A stretch of DNA of 64,000 nucleotides from Humisphaera borealis (GTDB taxonomy: Bacteria; Planctomycetota; Phycisphaerae; Tepidisphaerales; Tepidisphaeraceae), in the NCBI RefSeq assembly GCF_015169395.1, contig NZ_CP063458.1, positions 4,278,001 through 4,342,000 of the forward strand, in the 5' to 3' direction. Below are positions 26,722 to 35,429 of this stretch, in pieces. The translations under genes were made by a program, and so were the position numbers. How positions within the stretch are numbered: the first letter of the stretch is position 1; each line of letters opens with the position of its first letter. The notes under the pieces are model-generated. The model had not been told where the DNA came from, made no database searches, and worked only from the letters and a program-made list of their open reading frames with translations.

Positions 26722-27291
26722 ATGGACCCATCGCGGCGAATCGTACTGACTGGCGGACCCGGCGCGGGCAAGAGCGTGATCGGTCGGGAGATCGCCGGTC
26801 GATACCCGGATCGGTTTGTTCTCATCCCCGAGGCCGCGACGCAGGTCTACACGCGATTGGGAACCCGCTGGGACCGTCTCTCGATCGAAGAACGCCGTGA
26901 CGTGCAGCGGCAGATTTATCGCTGGCAACTCGAGCAGGAACAGAGGATCGCCGAGGCGCATCCCGGGCATGTGCTGCTGCTGGACCGCGGGACGATCGAC
27001 GGGGCGGCGTATTGGCCCGACGGACCGGACCAGTACTGGGTTGATGTCGGCAGCACCCACGGCATCGAGCTGTCGCGGTACGACGCGGTGATCTGGCTGG
27101 AGACGGCGGCGGCACTGGGGATCTACGACGGCGACGCGAGCAATGCCGTCCGCTTCGAGCACGCCGACGCCGCCGTTGATGCCGGTCGCAAACTGCTCGA
27201 ACTCTGGGGCCCTCACCCGAATCTCAGGCACGTGGGCGCGTTCGTACACTTCGAGGACAAGGTTTCGGCGGTGTGCGAGATGCTCCCGTAG
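26722..27291 (+). CDS. P-loop nucleoside-kinase-like ATPase (AAA_28 type)
   Basis: A 189-residue P-loop protein. Walker A is GGPGAGKS (residues 11-18); HVLLLDRGTIDGAAYWPDGP gives a Walker-B-like DRG motif, and AATQVYTRLG may form a lid. It resembles short kinase-like NTPases of the AAA_28 group, which phosphorylate or sense small molecules; the substrate is unknown. The stop codon TAG is part of the left arm of a palindromic repeat, so its transcript ends in that hairpin. Confidence 0.75.
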   Translation: MDPSRRIVLTGGPGAGKSVIGREIAGRYPDRFVLIPEAATQVYTRLGTRWDRLSIEERRDVQRQIYRWQLEQEQRIAEAHPGHVLLLDRGTIDGAAYWPDGPDQYWVDVGSTHGIELSRYDAVIWLETAAALGIYDGDASNAVRFEHADAAVDAGRKLLELWGPHPNLRHVGAFVHFEDKVSAVCEMLP

Positions 27292-27367
27292 GGTCCGCCT
27301 TGGCGGACGCGAAGTTTCGCATGTGGCGCAATACGCGGCGTGACGCGTCCGCCAAGGCGGACCCTAC
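27288..27367. repeat. nested palindromic repeat, copy 1
   Basis: Arms 27288-27311 and 27344-27367 are perfect 24-bp reverse complements. Each arm also contains its own palindrome (GTCCGCCTTGGCGGAC), so the element can form a cruciform or a three-hairpin fold. The same 24-bp arms occur at 49770-49871 around a different, longer spacer. The left arm includes the stop codon of the upstream ATPase gene. It looks like a REP- or MITE-like mobile palindrome without its own transposase. Confidence 0.9.
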
Positions 27368-27376
27368 CTGGCGCAA

Positions 27377-27410
27377 TAAAAAAACGCCCGGTCCTCCGCA
27401 GGACGGGCGC
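27377..27410 (-). terminator. intrinsic terminator of rpsR
   Basis: On the minus strand a GC hairpin (CGCCCGTCC...GGACCGGGCG) is followed by seven T's. It lies about 54 bases after the rpsR stop and ends the minus-strand transcript. Confidence 0.88.
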
Positions 27411-27463
27411 TGTACTACAGAAAAAACCTGTAGCAAGAATTCTTGTGTCAACCGTTTCGTCGA

Positions 27464-27727
27464 TCAGACGATCGCGGTGACGTAGGGCAGAAGCGACATG
27501 TAGCGGGCCCGCTTGACGGCCTGTGCGATCATGCGCTGTTCCATCGCGGTAGCGCCCGTGCGCTTACGGCTGAGGATCTTGCCGTTGCCGCTCAGCATCT
27601 TCTTCAGCGATTCGGTGTCTTTGTAGTCGATGTAAATCTTACCCGAGGTGCTGGTGCGGGCGATCTTGATTTTCGGGCGACTGAAGGTCTGAAACTTTTC
27701 GGCCCGTTCGGGACGCTCTCTTGCCAT
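27464..27727 (-). CDS. rpsR: 30S ribosomal protein bS18
   Basis: An 87-residue ribosomal protein with the family core IDYKDTESLKKMLSGNGKIL, SRKRTGATAMEQRMIAQAVK and RARYMSLLPYV. It binds 16S rRNA in the platform of the small subunit next to bS6. GGAG lies about 10 bases before the ATG. In many bacteria rpsR sits between rpsF and rplI; here neither neighbour is present and the gene is followed directly by its own terminator. Confidence 0.97.
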   Translation of the reverse strand: MARERPERAEKFQTFSRPKIKIARTSTSGKIYIDYKDTESLKKMLSGNGKILSRKRTGATAMEQRMIAQAVKRARYMSLLPYVTAIV

Positions 27728-27878
27728 TGCTGTTAACTCCGATGCCTCATGGGTTTAGCCCGCCAGTCACGACGCAGACACGCGACCGCCCGGCGGGCGA
27801 GGGAGGGGAAGTATAGCGACGCCTCGCAATACAGCAAGAACCCCCGTCACAGAATCAACAGGCGGAGCAATTCCCCCG

Positions 27879-28469
27879 TCACTTTGCCGTTACCACGCCC
27901 ACCGACGTCTGCTCCCGTGCCGATTCGGCGGTCGCGAGTTCGCTTGCGATCACGGGCTGGCCGCTCAGGGTGCCGGCGTACCAGATCCAGGCATTGCGGC
28001 CGGAACTGGTCAGGCAGGCTCGGACGGTGTACTTCCCGCCGCGGGCAACGAACCGGATGCCACCCCGTCCATCGGCCAGGCTGTTGTCGGATTGCTTTTC
28101 GAGCAGGTCGGCGGCGCCTTCGCTCTTGAGCATGCCGTCAAGGAACTCGCCGAGAATGCGTTCGTTGCTCGCCAGGGGCATCAGCAGATGACGAACGTTC
28201 AGTACCCCGTACGCGGTTGCACCGGACGGACTGATCCAGACCTGATGCTCGCTGATCGAAGTCGTCTTGATGGGCTCGGCCGACCAGTCGGCAGGGGGCG
28301 TGCACGTCGCGCGGACCACCTCGACATAACGAGGGTCGGTCAGCGCTTGTGGACGGGTCGATGGCAGTGTTGCCGGAGGCGTGGCTGTTGGCTGCGGCGA
28401 TGGTGTTGCACAACCCGTCGCCAACAGCAGCAGGAATAGAACCGTTGCAATGAGCCGGTAAGGTCGCAT
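27879..28469 (-). CDS. hypothetical lipoprotein
   Basis: A 196-residue protein with a lipobox signal peptide (LFLLLLATGC, Cys20), a short Thr/Pro linker (PTATPPATLPSTRP) and a compact domain of unknown type containing CTPPADWSAEPIKTTSISEH, VYGVLNVRHLLMPLAS-like strands and RNAWIWYAGTLSG. The start at 28469 was chosen because it places the signal at the N-terminus; the longer frame adds a basic, unrelated stretch. It lies between rpmE and rpsR on the same strand but is separated from rpmE by a terminator. Confidence 0.72.
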   Translation of the reverse strand: MRPYRLIATVLFLLLLATGCATPSPQPTATPPATLPSTRPQALTDPRYVEVVRATCTPPADWSAEPIKTTSISEHQVWISPSGATAYGVLNVRHLLMPLASNERILGEFLDGMLKSEGAADLLEKQSDNSLADGRGGIRFVARGGKYTVRACLTSSGRNAWIWYAGTLSGQPVIASELATAESAREQTSVGVVTAK

Positions 28470-28521
28470 CAGGGACGAGTGTAGGTCGTCTGCGGGCGGG
28501 TCGTTTGCCGAGAGCGCAGCA

Positions 28522-28583
28522 GAAAAAAACCGACGCCGTCGGCCGAGGTTTTTGACGGGGGCTCCCTCGGGGCGACGGCGTCG
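28522..28583 (-). terminator. intrinsic terminator of rpmE
   Basis: On the minus strand an 11-bp perfect stem (CGACGCCGTCG, 28573-28583, pairing with 28531-28541) encloses a smaller hairpin and is followed by GTTTTTTTC. It ends 52 bases after the rpmE stop. Confidence 0.85.
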
Positions 28584-28634
28584 ATTGTCTTCAGCACCTG
28601 CCACGATGCGTGGCAGGGCGGCATACCCGGGCCA

Positions 28635-28871
28635 TTACTTGGCGGCGGGTGTGTTGGTCTTCTGGAAGCTGTAGGTGCCGCCGAACTTCTTGCTGAACCG
28701 CTCCACGCGGCCGGCGGTATCCACGAACTTCTGCTTGCCCGTGAAGAACGGGTGGCAGGACGAGCAGATATCGACGCCCAGCTTGGGCTGGGTGCTGCGG
28801 GTGACGAACTCGTTGCCGCAGGCGCAGCGGACGTTACAGGTCTGATAACGGGGATGAATCTTGGCTTTCAC
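28635..28871 (-). CDS. rpmE: 50S ribosomal protein bL31
   Basis: A 78-residue protein of the large subunit: [21 protein letters not shown], then [30 protein letters not shown] in order. It is the zinc-binding (C+) form, with Cys in CACG and CSSC. The start is GTG at 28871; the longer frame upstream codes for nothing like bL31. GGAG lies about 6 bases upstream on the minus strand. A C-terminal tail ([12 protein letters not shown]) slightly extends the usual length of about 70. Followed by a strong terminator. Confidence 0.95.
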   Translation of the reverse strand: MKAKIHPRYQTCNVRCACGNEFVTRSTQPKLGVDICSSCHPFFTGKQKFVDTAGRVERFSKKFGGTYSFQKTNTPAAK

Positions 28872-29224
28872 GGTCGAACTCCTTGGCCGGACGTGCGTGG
28901 AACCGCAATTAACGACAGGCGGAGATCGCTCCGCCGGCCGGTGGCTTATCTCCACGTCAGCCGTGCCTGAAAAAACCATTCCACCGCGGGTGAATCCCGG
29001 GGTGAAAGGGGCCGAAATGATAACTGGGTTATAGCGCAATGGCAAGGCGCGGCCGGTAAGAAGGGCCGCCCCGTGATTCGGTGATCACCTGTGTTGCCGA
29101 CGCGAGAAGCCCAATCGTAGGTCGGATGTATCGAAGTGGCGTCGCGTGGGAGTCCGCCAGTGGGTGGCGGATTGTTGCCTTTCAGGATCGTTCGTGACCC
29201 TGGGTCTGGGGCGAGGGAAGTTTC
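28872..29224. other. divergent promoter region of rpmE and the PilZ gene
   Basis: About 350 bases without a supported gene. It must hold the rpmE promoter and leader and the start of the PilZ transcript. No riboswitch-like fold or clear promoter pair could be assigned. Confidence 0.45.
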
Positions 29225-29953
29225 ATGAGCTCCAAGAGTAAGAACAAAAAATCGTCCGAAACCGGCGTCGCCGGGTCGATCACCGTCACCGAGCGGTCAT
29301 TCGCAAGTGCTGGCGGGGCGAGCATTCGTACACCTTGGGGCGTGTTCGACATGACACGCCACGATGAAGACACCCGCGACCCGTTCGAGCCCGATGACCC
29401 GATCGCGATGTTTCCCGATAAGGCCAGGGGCACAGCAGGTTCGATGTCCGACTCGCCGCCGCCGGTCTCGCCGCGCGAGCTATTCGAGATGCTGATGGCA
29501 CCCGCCGCCCAGGTGACCCGGTCGTCGCCGGTGCGCACCTCGCCCGGCAACTCTCCGACGGCGACGGCGGACGCAACGGCATTCCCGCCGCAGGCCGAAA
29601 TGGTCCTGTCGGCGCTGGAAGTGGGCCGCGCTTCGTCGCCCGGCCACGACCGCCGTGGACAGGCCCGCAAGACCTACCGCGTCCGCGCCATGCTCCGGTT
29701 TCACAGCGATCCCAGCGGCACGCCGCCCTGGACTGTCTTCACCCGCGACATCCATTCCCGCGGCGTCGGGTTCATCACCCAACACCGCCTTCCGCTGGGC
29801 TACGGCGGCGTGATCGAAATCCCCGACCCCAAAGGCGGACCGACGCCCCTGCGTGTCTCCGGCACGTTGCTGCGCTGCCGCGAAGCCGTGTCGGGATGGT
29901 TCGAAGGCTCGCTCTACTTCAACCGCGAACAGCCGGATTTCGACGCCTGCTGA
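29225..29953 (+). CDS. PilZ-like domain protein
   Basis: A 242-residue protein with a long, probably disordered N-terminal part (1-140) and a C-terminal PilZ-like beta-barrel (about 145-238). The c-di-GMP motif elements are RRGQARKTYR (RxxxR type) and DIHSRGVGF (DxSxxG type), with spacing usual for PilZ. It may bind cyclic di-GMP and act as a cytoplasmic receptor for motility, polysaccharide or adhesion control; binding is not proved. No cyclase gene is nearby. Confidence 0.72.
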   Translation: MSSKSKNKKSSETGVAGSITVTERSFASAGGASIRTPWGVFDMTRHDEDTRDPFEPDDPIAMFPDKARGTAGSMSDSPPPVSPRELFEMLMAPAAQVTRSSPVRTSPGNSPTATADATAFPPQAEMVLSALEVGRASSPGHDRRGQARKTYRVRAMLRFHSDPSGTPPWTVFTRDIHSRGVGFITQHRLPLGYGGVIEIPDPKGGPTPLRVSGTLLRCREAVSGWFEGSLYFNREQPDFDAC

Positions 29954-30069
29954 GTCGGTGGCGACGAGCCGGACTCGACGAGTCGGGTAGGACGTCGCAT
30001 GCCGTCCTTTGCGGCTGACAATCCATTTCTCACAAGACGCATCCGCGCCTGCTTCGTAAACTGCGGCGC

Positions 30070-31566
30070 ATGAACCACCGCACACCGCTGTTGCTGCTGT
30101 TGACCCTGCTGGCGGCCAACGGTGTCACTGCCGCGGCAGCCGATCCTGCCGGTCTCCGCAGGATCGAACGTCCCAACGTCGTGCTGATCTTTGTTGACGA
30201 CATGGGCTATGGCGACATCGGTTGCTTCGGCGCGAAAGACATCAAGACGCCCCACATCGACCGCCTGGCCACCGAGGGGACGAAGTTCACCAGCTTCTAT
30301 GTCGGACAGGCTGTCTGTACGGCGTCGCGGGCCGCATTGATGACCGGGTGCTACCCCAATCGCGTGGGTATGCAGGGGGCATTGAACCACACGAGCAAGA
30401 CGGGCATTCATCCCGACGAATTGCTGCTGCCCGAGATCTTCAAGCAAAAGGGATATGCAACTGCGATCTACGGCAAGTGGCATCTGGGAACGGTGGACGC
30501 GTTCGGCCCGCTGAAGAACGGGTTCGACGACTTCTTCGGCCTGCCCTATTCCAACGACAACGGGAAGAAACACCCCACGATTCCCAACATCCCCGACCTG
30601 CCTCTGAAAGACGGAGAGAAAGTCGTCGAACTGGAGCCCGATCAGTCGCAGTTCACCCGGCAGTTCACGGAGAAAGCCGTCGGGTTTATCGATCGCAACA
30701 AGTCTGGCCCGTTCTTTTTGTACGTGCCGCACGTCATGCCCCACGTGCCGATTTTCGCGTCGGCATCGTTCAAGGGCACGTCCGGCCGGGGGCTTTACGG
30801 CGACGTCATTCAGGAACTGGACTGGTCGGTCGGCCAGATCATGGCGGCCCTGCGGCGGCACGGGCTGGACGACAAAACGCTGGTCATCTTCACCAGCGAC
30901 AACGGGCCATTCATTAGCTACGGCGACCACGCCGGTTCCAACGGTCCGTTGCGCGAAGGAAAGCTGACGGCTTACGAAGGCGGCATGCGACTGCCCTGCA
31001 TCATGCGCTGGCCGGGACAAGTGCCGGCTGGTCGGACGTCGGCCGAGATGCTGGCCACCATCGACCTGGTTCCCACGGTGGCAAAGCTGCTCGGCGTCGA
31101 TCTGCCGAAGGGAAGAGTGATCGACGGAAAGGACGCCTGGCCGCTGATCAGTGGCCAGCCGGGGGCGAAGAGTCCGCACGAGGTCTACTACTTCTACGCC
31201 GGCGGGGAACTGCACGCGGTCCGAGCAGGAAGGTGGAAGCTGCACGTTTCCCACCCGTACCTCACCGTCGCGGCAGAGCCGGGCACCGGCGGCAAGCCGA
31301 GCAACTGGGGAAAACAGGCACCCAAGCCGATTACGCAGAGCGGTATCGAAGGCATTGCCAGCCGGCATGGCTACCGCGTGGCCTCCCAGGAACTTGCCCT
31401 CTACGACCTCGAAGCTGACGTCGGCGAAAGCACCAATCTGGCAGCGGCCAATTCCGCTGTTGTCGAGCAGTTGATGAAGTACGTGTTCGAAGCGCGAAAG
31501 GACCTCGGCGACGAACTGACGGGGCAAATCGGGAGCGGCGTGCGCAAAGCAGGCACGGTCGAGTAA
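30070..31566 (+). CDS. exported formylglycine-dependent sulfatase
   Basis: A 498-residue arylsulfatase-like enzyme. Residues 1-24 are a signal peptide. Metal ligands start in VVLIFVDDMGYGD (Asp43, Asp44), and the maturation motif is CTASR (Cys83), a Cys-type site to be converted to formylglycine. GKWHLG, FFLYVPHVMPHVPI and TSDNGP complete the family. It removes sulfate esters from sulfated polysaccharides or steroids; the exact substrate is not readable. Planctomycetes often carry many such genes. A formylglycine-generating enzyme is not in the window. Confidence 0.93.
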   Translation: MNHRTPLLLLLTLLAANGVTAAAADPAGLRRIERPNVVLIFVDDMGYGDIGCFGAKDIKTPHIDRLATEGTKFTSFYVGQAVCTASRAALMTGCYPNRVGMQGALNHTSKTGIHPDELLLPEIFKQKGYATAIYGKWHLGTVDAFGPLKNGFDDFFGLPYSNDNGKKHPTIPNIPDLPLKDGEKVVELEPDQSQFTRQFTEKAVGFIDRNKSGPFFLYVPHVMPHVPIFASASFKGTSGRGLYGDVIQELDWSVGQIMAALRRHGLDDKTLVIFTSDNGPFISYGDHAGSNGPLREGKLTAYEGGMRLPCIMRWPGQVPAGRTSAEMLATIDLVPTVAKLLGVDLPKGRVIDGKDAWPLISGQPGAKSPHEVYYFYAGGELHAVRAGRWKLHVSHPYLTVAAEPGTGGKPSNWGKQAPKPITQSGIEGIASRHGYRVASQELALYDLEADVGESTNLAAANSAVVEQLMKYVFEARKDLGDELTGQIGSGVRKAGTVE

Positions 31567-31710
31567 CGCACTTCAATTGATGCCCAGCATCGGTACGATG
31601 GGGATCCTGGGGGAATCCCTAGTTTGCGGATTACCCTTACGGACTCTTCGAGGCGCGTATATATTGTGAAAGTCGACTCGAGCGACCGATCCGCAAAGCG
31701 GGATTCGGCG

Positions 31711-31716
31711 TATAAT
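31711..31716 (+). promoter_or_regulatory. possible -10 element of the pseudopilin gene
   Basis: TATAAT lies 87 bases before the pseudopilin start. A good TTGACA-type -35 is not visible at the usual distance, so this is a weak call. Confidence 0.3.
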
Positions 31717-31802
31717 CGATTCAGGAGTGGTAAGAGGATCCATATCTGCCGCGGCCTGCGGTTGCCTTAACGTTCAGGGGGATGTCTTGTCGTAGGAGCT
31801 TT

Positions 31803-32672
31803 ATGTCACGTCGAGGGTCTTCACGCGCCGGATTTACCCTGGTCGAACTGCTGGTGGTCATCGGCATTATCGCGCTGCTGATGTCGATTCTGCTTCCGTC
31901 GCTGCAAAGGGCGCGGGAGGCCGGCAACACCACCAAGTGTCTGTCCAACCTTCGACAGCTCGGCAACGCGATCATGAACTACGCCAACGAGAACAAGGGC
32001 GCATTGGTCCCTTGCGATGTTCGCGGACCGGCCACCAGCACGACGGTCGATTCCTGGGCAACGCTGCTCGTCGGCTATCGCTACCTCTCCTACCCTGATG
32101 TCTTCGATAAGACGACGCCGCCGTCGTTCGATTCGGTCTTCAAGTGCCCGAGTGGAACGACCGATATGCGTGGCACTTCGACGACGGGCACCGGTATCCC
32201 GGATTCCCGCAAGGATGTCCGCGGTGCAGGGCCGACGCTCTACACGTCGAACTTCATCATGACGGGCAAGTCGGTCTGGTCCTGGTACGCGCCGAACGGG
32301 ACCAGCAACAATGACCTGACCATCCCCATGCACCGTGTGGTCTCCGACAGCTGGCCGGGTACCAACCAGGTCGGGGCCCCCCGCAAAATCGGTTCGATCA
32401 AGAACTCGTCCGAGGTGGTCATTCTGTTCGATGGCATCGGCAGCGTGAACATGCAGACGCAGAACGCCAACCGCCTGAACGCCCGTCATGGCAACCAGAA
32501 GCAGACCAACTGCCTGATGCTCGACGGCCACGCCGAAACCTTCGCGACGGAAACACTGCCCGGCGGTGGAGGCGACGCCGGCGCGCTTCCGACCGACGCG
32601 GCCGCCACTTTCAGCACCGCCAACCTTGCCAAGTACCCGTATCCGAAGTGGCGTGTGAACAACACGCGCTGA
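31803..32672 (+). CDS. DUF1559-type pseudopilin-like protein
   Basis: A 289-residue protein with a type IV prepilin leader: cleavage expected at Gly10 before FTLVE (Glu15 is the conserved +5), followed by a hydrophobic helix [19 protein letters not shown]. The rest is the planctomycete-type extension ([20 protein letters not shown] near the helix and [20 protein letters not shown] near the C-terminus). Its prepilin peptidase is not in the window. TAGGAG lies 4-5 bases before the chosen ATG; an earlier in-frame ATG lacks a site. Function unknown; hundreds of paralogues occur per planctomycete genome. Confidence 0.9.
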   Translation: MSRRGSSRAGFTLVELLVVIGIIALLMSILLPSLQRAREAGNTTKCLSNLRQLGNAIMNYANENKGALVPCDVRGPATSTTVDSWATLLVGYRYLSYPDVFDKTTPPSFDSVFKCPSGTTDMRGTSTTGTGIPDSRKDVRGAGPTLYTSNFIMTGKSVWSWYAPNGTSNNDLTIPMHRVVSDSWPGTNQVGAPRKIGSIKNSSEVVILFDGIGSVNMQTQNANRLNARHGNQKQTNCLMLDGHAETFATETLPGGGGDAGALPTDAAATFSTANLAKYPYPKWRVNNTR

Positions 32673-32700
32673 TCGAAGCACTGGACACGAGACCATACAG

Positions 32701-32746
32701 CAAGAACGCTCCAAGCTGCCGAGCCCCGGCGATTGGAGCGTTCTTG
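32701..32746 (+). terminator. terminator-like hairpin after the pseudopilin gene
   Basis: Perfect 14-bp arms (CAAGAACGCTCCAA and its complement) with an 18-base loop, 28 bases after the pseudopilin stop. The T content after it is modest. Confidence 0.65.
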
Positions 32747-32809
32747 CATTTGGGGGCTCGCTGGGCTTCAAATGCCTCGCGTTCAGTCACCCCATCCGGA
32801 AAGCTTTCG

Positions 32810-33535
32810 ATGACCTCCCTCAACCCGTCTCGACAGATGTCCCGCCTACTCCTTCTGGCCCTGGTGTCGTTGATCGCCGTCGGCGTGCGGGCGGATGTCG
32901 CGGCGCCGCCGGCAGGAGCTTTCGTTGCGATCTTCGACGGCAAAACCCTGGACGGCTGGCGTGCCCCGGACATGACCTGGTGGAAGGTCGAAGACGGTGC
33001 CATCACCGGTCATGTTCCGGCCGACCACAAGCTCAAGGAGAACAGCTTCCTCGTCTGGCAGGGAGAGCCGGTCAAAGACTTCGAACTGAAGTTCAGCTTC
33101 CGAATCTTCGGCAAGGACGCCAACAGCGGCATGCAGTTTCGCTCGGAAGTCAAAGACCGCGGGCTGGTGCACGGCTACCAGGCCGATATCGACGGCGCGG
33201 GCAAGTTCGCCGCCGGTATCTGGGACGAGTATGGCACCCGCAAAAGCCTCGCTGCCCGCGGCGAGCGGGCGACGTGGGACGCAGACGGAAAAAAGACCGC
33301 CGAGAAGATCCCCGACCCCTTTGACGGCAAGCCCGCCGACCTGACGCAGTGGACCGAGTACCACATCATCGCCGTCGGCGAAAAGATCACCCTGAAGGTC
33401 AACGGCAAGCTCGCCTGCGAACTGACAGACCGCGACAAGCAGAAGCAGCGCGTCAGCGGCGTGCTGGCGGTACCTGTCATCCCGAAGGAGATGAAAGTGC
33501 AGTACAAGGACATCCTGCTGAAGCGGCTACCCTAG
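32810..33535 (+). CDS. exported DUF1080 protein (3-keto-disaccharide hydrolase fold)
   Basis: A 241-residue protein with a signal peptide (LLLLALVSLIAVGVRA) and a DUF1080/PF06439 domain. Typical segments are FVAIFDGKTLDGWRAP, WWKVEDGAITGH, FELKFSFRIFGKDANSGMQFRS and KDILLKRLP. Members fold like a concanavalin-type sandwich and some cleave 3-keto-disaccharides after Gfo/Idh oxidation. Two ATGs are possible (32810 and 32837); GGAAAG supports the first. It may work with the Tat oxidoreductase and isomerases elsewhere in this window. Confidence 0.88.
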   Translation: MTSLNPSRQMSRLLLLALVSLIAVGVRADVAAPPAGAFVAIFDGKTLDGWRAPDMTWWKVEDGAITGHVPADHKLKENSFLVWQGEPVKDFELKFSFRIFGKDANSGMQFRSEVKDRGLVHGYQADIDGAGKFAAGIWDEYGTRKSLAARGERATWDADGKKTAEKIPDPFDGKPADLTQWTEYHIIAVGEKITLKVNGKLACELTDRDKQKQRVSGVLAVPVIPKEMKVQYKDILLKRLP

Positions 33536-33577
33536 CCGGAACAATCCAGACTCAGCGCGCAAGGCGAAAACTGGGAC

Positions 33578-34426
33578 TCACTCCGACGGCTTCGTCGTCG
33601 GAGTCGGTTCAGGCGTGACCGGGCGGGTCAGCGGAAGCCCGCCGCCGGGCAGGTGGGATAGGACCAGCGGCGAAAGGATGTGCCGGCTGAACGTCCGCGA
33701 CATCACCGACACATGGTCGCCGATGTTGCCGAACTTCAGCCATCCCTTCTCATACGGGCAGGATACCAGCTTCTCATATTGCTTCGGGTCGGCGGCATTG
33801 GCGGGCTGAATGAACCCCACCCGCCCGGCCGAGTCGCCGTTCTTGCGGTCGATTGTGCCGAACAGCTTGGTCCCAAGCCCCAGCACGAAATAGTCCAGCG
33901 TGCTTGAAAACACGTATACCCGTCCCGTGACGTGCGACAACGCCGACGACAGGTCGTAATCCGGCGACAGTGCCGGCGAGAGCAGCAGCGCGCCGTCCAC
34001 CTTTACATCCTTCGGAAGTTTCTCCAGCGCGAAGATGATCACGCCCGTGCCGGCGCTATGGCCGGTCAGCATGATCTGCCCCTTCGGGTTGGCCTTGCGG
34101 AAGGCGATCACCTTCTCGGCGACCTTCGCCGCTTCCTCGTCGGCGCGGCGGCGGTTCATCAGCGCCTTGAGGCCCTTCTCGTCGCCGGTCCAGTCGTAGA
34201 TCTCGGCTTTGCCTTTGAATCCGCCGTCCTTCAATCCGCCGATCAGAAAATGATCGATCCCCGCCTCCCCGGCGATGCCCGGTACGTGCAGGATGTAAGC
34301 GTCTTTGCTGTCCACGCGCATGGGGTCGGGCAGGTCCGCCCGGCCGACGGCTGAGAGCCCGGCACCGATGCCCAGCCAGGCGATGAGCGTGAAGGCAAGA
34401 CGACGGAGGCGGGCCGGTCGTGGCAT
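33578..34426 (-). CDS. exported alpha/beta-hydrolase-like protein
   Basis: A 282-residue protein with a signal peptide (FTLIAWLGIGAGLSAVGRA) and a GHSAG nucleophile motif (IMLTGHSAGTGV), typical of lipases/esterases. A candidate acid is in SPALSPDYD and a candidate His in GDHVSVMS. It probably acts on esters outside the cytoplasm. AGGAG lies 7 bases before the ATG at 34426. It is 50 bases after deoC on the same strand and is likely co-transcribed with it, an unusual pairing. A Pro/Thr-rich tail (TPEPTPTTKPSE) ends the protein. Confidence 0.78.
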   Translation of the reverse strand: MPRPARLRRLAFTLIAWLGIGAGLSAVGRADLPDPMRVDSKDAYILHVPGIAGEAGIDHFLIGGLKDGGFKGKAEIYDWTGDEKGLKALMNRRRADEEAAKVAEKVIAFRKANPKGQIMLTGHSAGTGVIIFALEKLPKDVKVDGALLLSPALSPDYDLSSALSHVTGRVYVFSSTLDYFVLGLGTKLFGTIDRKNGDSAGRVGFIQPANAADPKQYEKLVSCPYEKGWLKFGNIGDHVSVMSRTFSRHILSPLVLSHLPGGGLPLTRPVTPEPTPTTKPSE

Positions 34427-34476
34427 CAGTTGCTCCTGCGGTGAAGGTTCCGTGACAACTTTCGGCACCCGGGCAT

Positions 34477-35202
34477 TCAATACCCCGCCGCACCGCCCGG
34501 CGACGCCGAGCCGGATCGCAGCTCGTTCACCACTGCGACCGACGCGCTCATACCCAGTCGATCGGCTCCGGCTTCGATCATCTTAAGCGTCGAGGGCAGG
34601 TCGCGCATGCCGCCGGCGGCCTTGATGCGGATGCCTTCGCCGTACTTTTTCATGAGCCGGACGGCCTCGACCGTCGCGCCGCCGGTGGGATGGAACCCGG
34701 TGCTGGTCTTGATGAAGTCGCAGCCGCTTTCCCGGACGGCCCGGCACGCCAACGCGATCGCCGCTTCCCCGCGATCGCTGCCGAGCGACAGCAGGTACCC
34801 GGATTCGACGATCACCTTCACCACCACGTCGCGTCGTGCCGCCCGGACCGCCCGCACCAGTTCGATCAGCTCGGCCCGGGCGGCGTCCAGGTTTCCGGTC
34901 GCCAGGTACGGCAGATGGGCGACCACGTCCACTTCATCGGCCCCGTCCTTCACCAGCCCGGTCGCTTCAATCGCCTTGGCAATCGACTTCGAGGTCCCGT
35001 GCGGAAAGCCACAAACGGTGCAGACCAGAACCCCCGTTCCTCGAAGCTTCTCCCGGGCATGGGCGACAAACACCGGCGAAATGCAGACCGAGCAGAACCC
35101 GTGCTCGATCGCCTCGGCGATCACACGGTCTACGTCGGCAAACTGCGACTCGGGTTTGAGCACCGTGTGATCGATACGAGAGGCGAGGTCGGCGGGATTC
35201 AT
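34477..35202 (-). CDS. deoC: deoxyribose-phosphate aldolase
   Basis: A 241-residue class I aldolase that splits 2-deoxyribose-5-phosphate to glyceraldehyde-3-phosphate and acetaldehyde in nucleoside salvage. DHTVLKPE, CTVCGFPHG, DEVDVV, the Schiff-base Lys165 in DFIKTSTG and Lys194 in IKAAGGMRD match the family. The start MNPADLASRIDHT agrees with relatives; a longer frame upstream is unlikely. There is no ribosome-binding site, and TATAAT ends 7 bases before the ATG, so the transcript may be leaderless. Neighbouring nucleoside genes are absent; the alpha/beta hydrolase gene follows. Confidence 0.95.
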   Translation of the reverse strand: MNPADLASRIDHTVLKPESQFADVDRVIAEAIEHGFCSVCISPVFVAHAREKLRGTGVLVCTVCGFPHGTSKSIAKAIEATGLVKDGADEVDVVAHLPYLATGNLDAARAELIELVRAVRAARRDVVVKVIVESGYLLSLGSDRGEAAIALACRAVRESGCDFIKTSTGFHPTGGATVEAVRLMKKYGEGIRIKAAGGMRDLPSTLKMIEAGADRLGMSASVAVVNELRSGSASPGGAAGY

Positions 35203-35208
35203 GACCCG

Positions 35209-35214
35209 ATTATA
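35209..35214 (-). promoter_or_regulatory. -10 element of deoC, leaderless configuration
   Basis: A perfect TATAAT on the minus strand with only 6 bases between it and the deoC ATG. Transcription would begin at or next to the start codon. No clear -35 is seen. Confidence 0.4.
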
Positions 35215-35429
35215 GAGACTTTCGACCCCCAGGCGCACTCCTTCGGGCGACCCGTCAAAGTCGAAAAGGACGCCGGCGTTAACAGTTGTCGCGAGAATCT
35301 CGGTCCGCCGTTTAGGTCGGTCGCACTCCGTGGCCCTGAAAAGGGCTCCCGCCGGACTCAACAACTCGGGCTACATTTCCCCCGTCAGTCAGGAACCCCG
35401 TCGTTGCACGCTTGCCGAAGGAGACGCCC

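Noticed and set aside
29914-31527. A 537-codon open frame on the minus strand across the sulfatase gene
   Set aside because: Antisense by-product of high GC; the sulfatase on the plus strand has all catalytic motifs.
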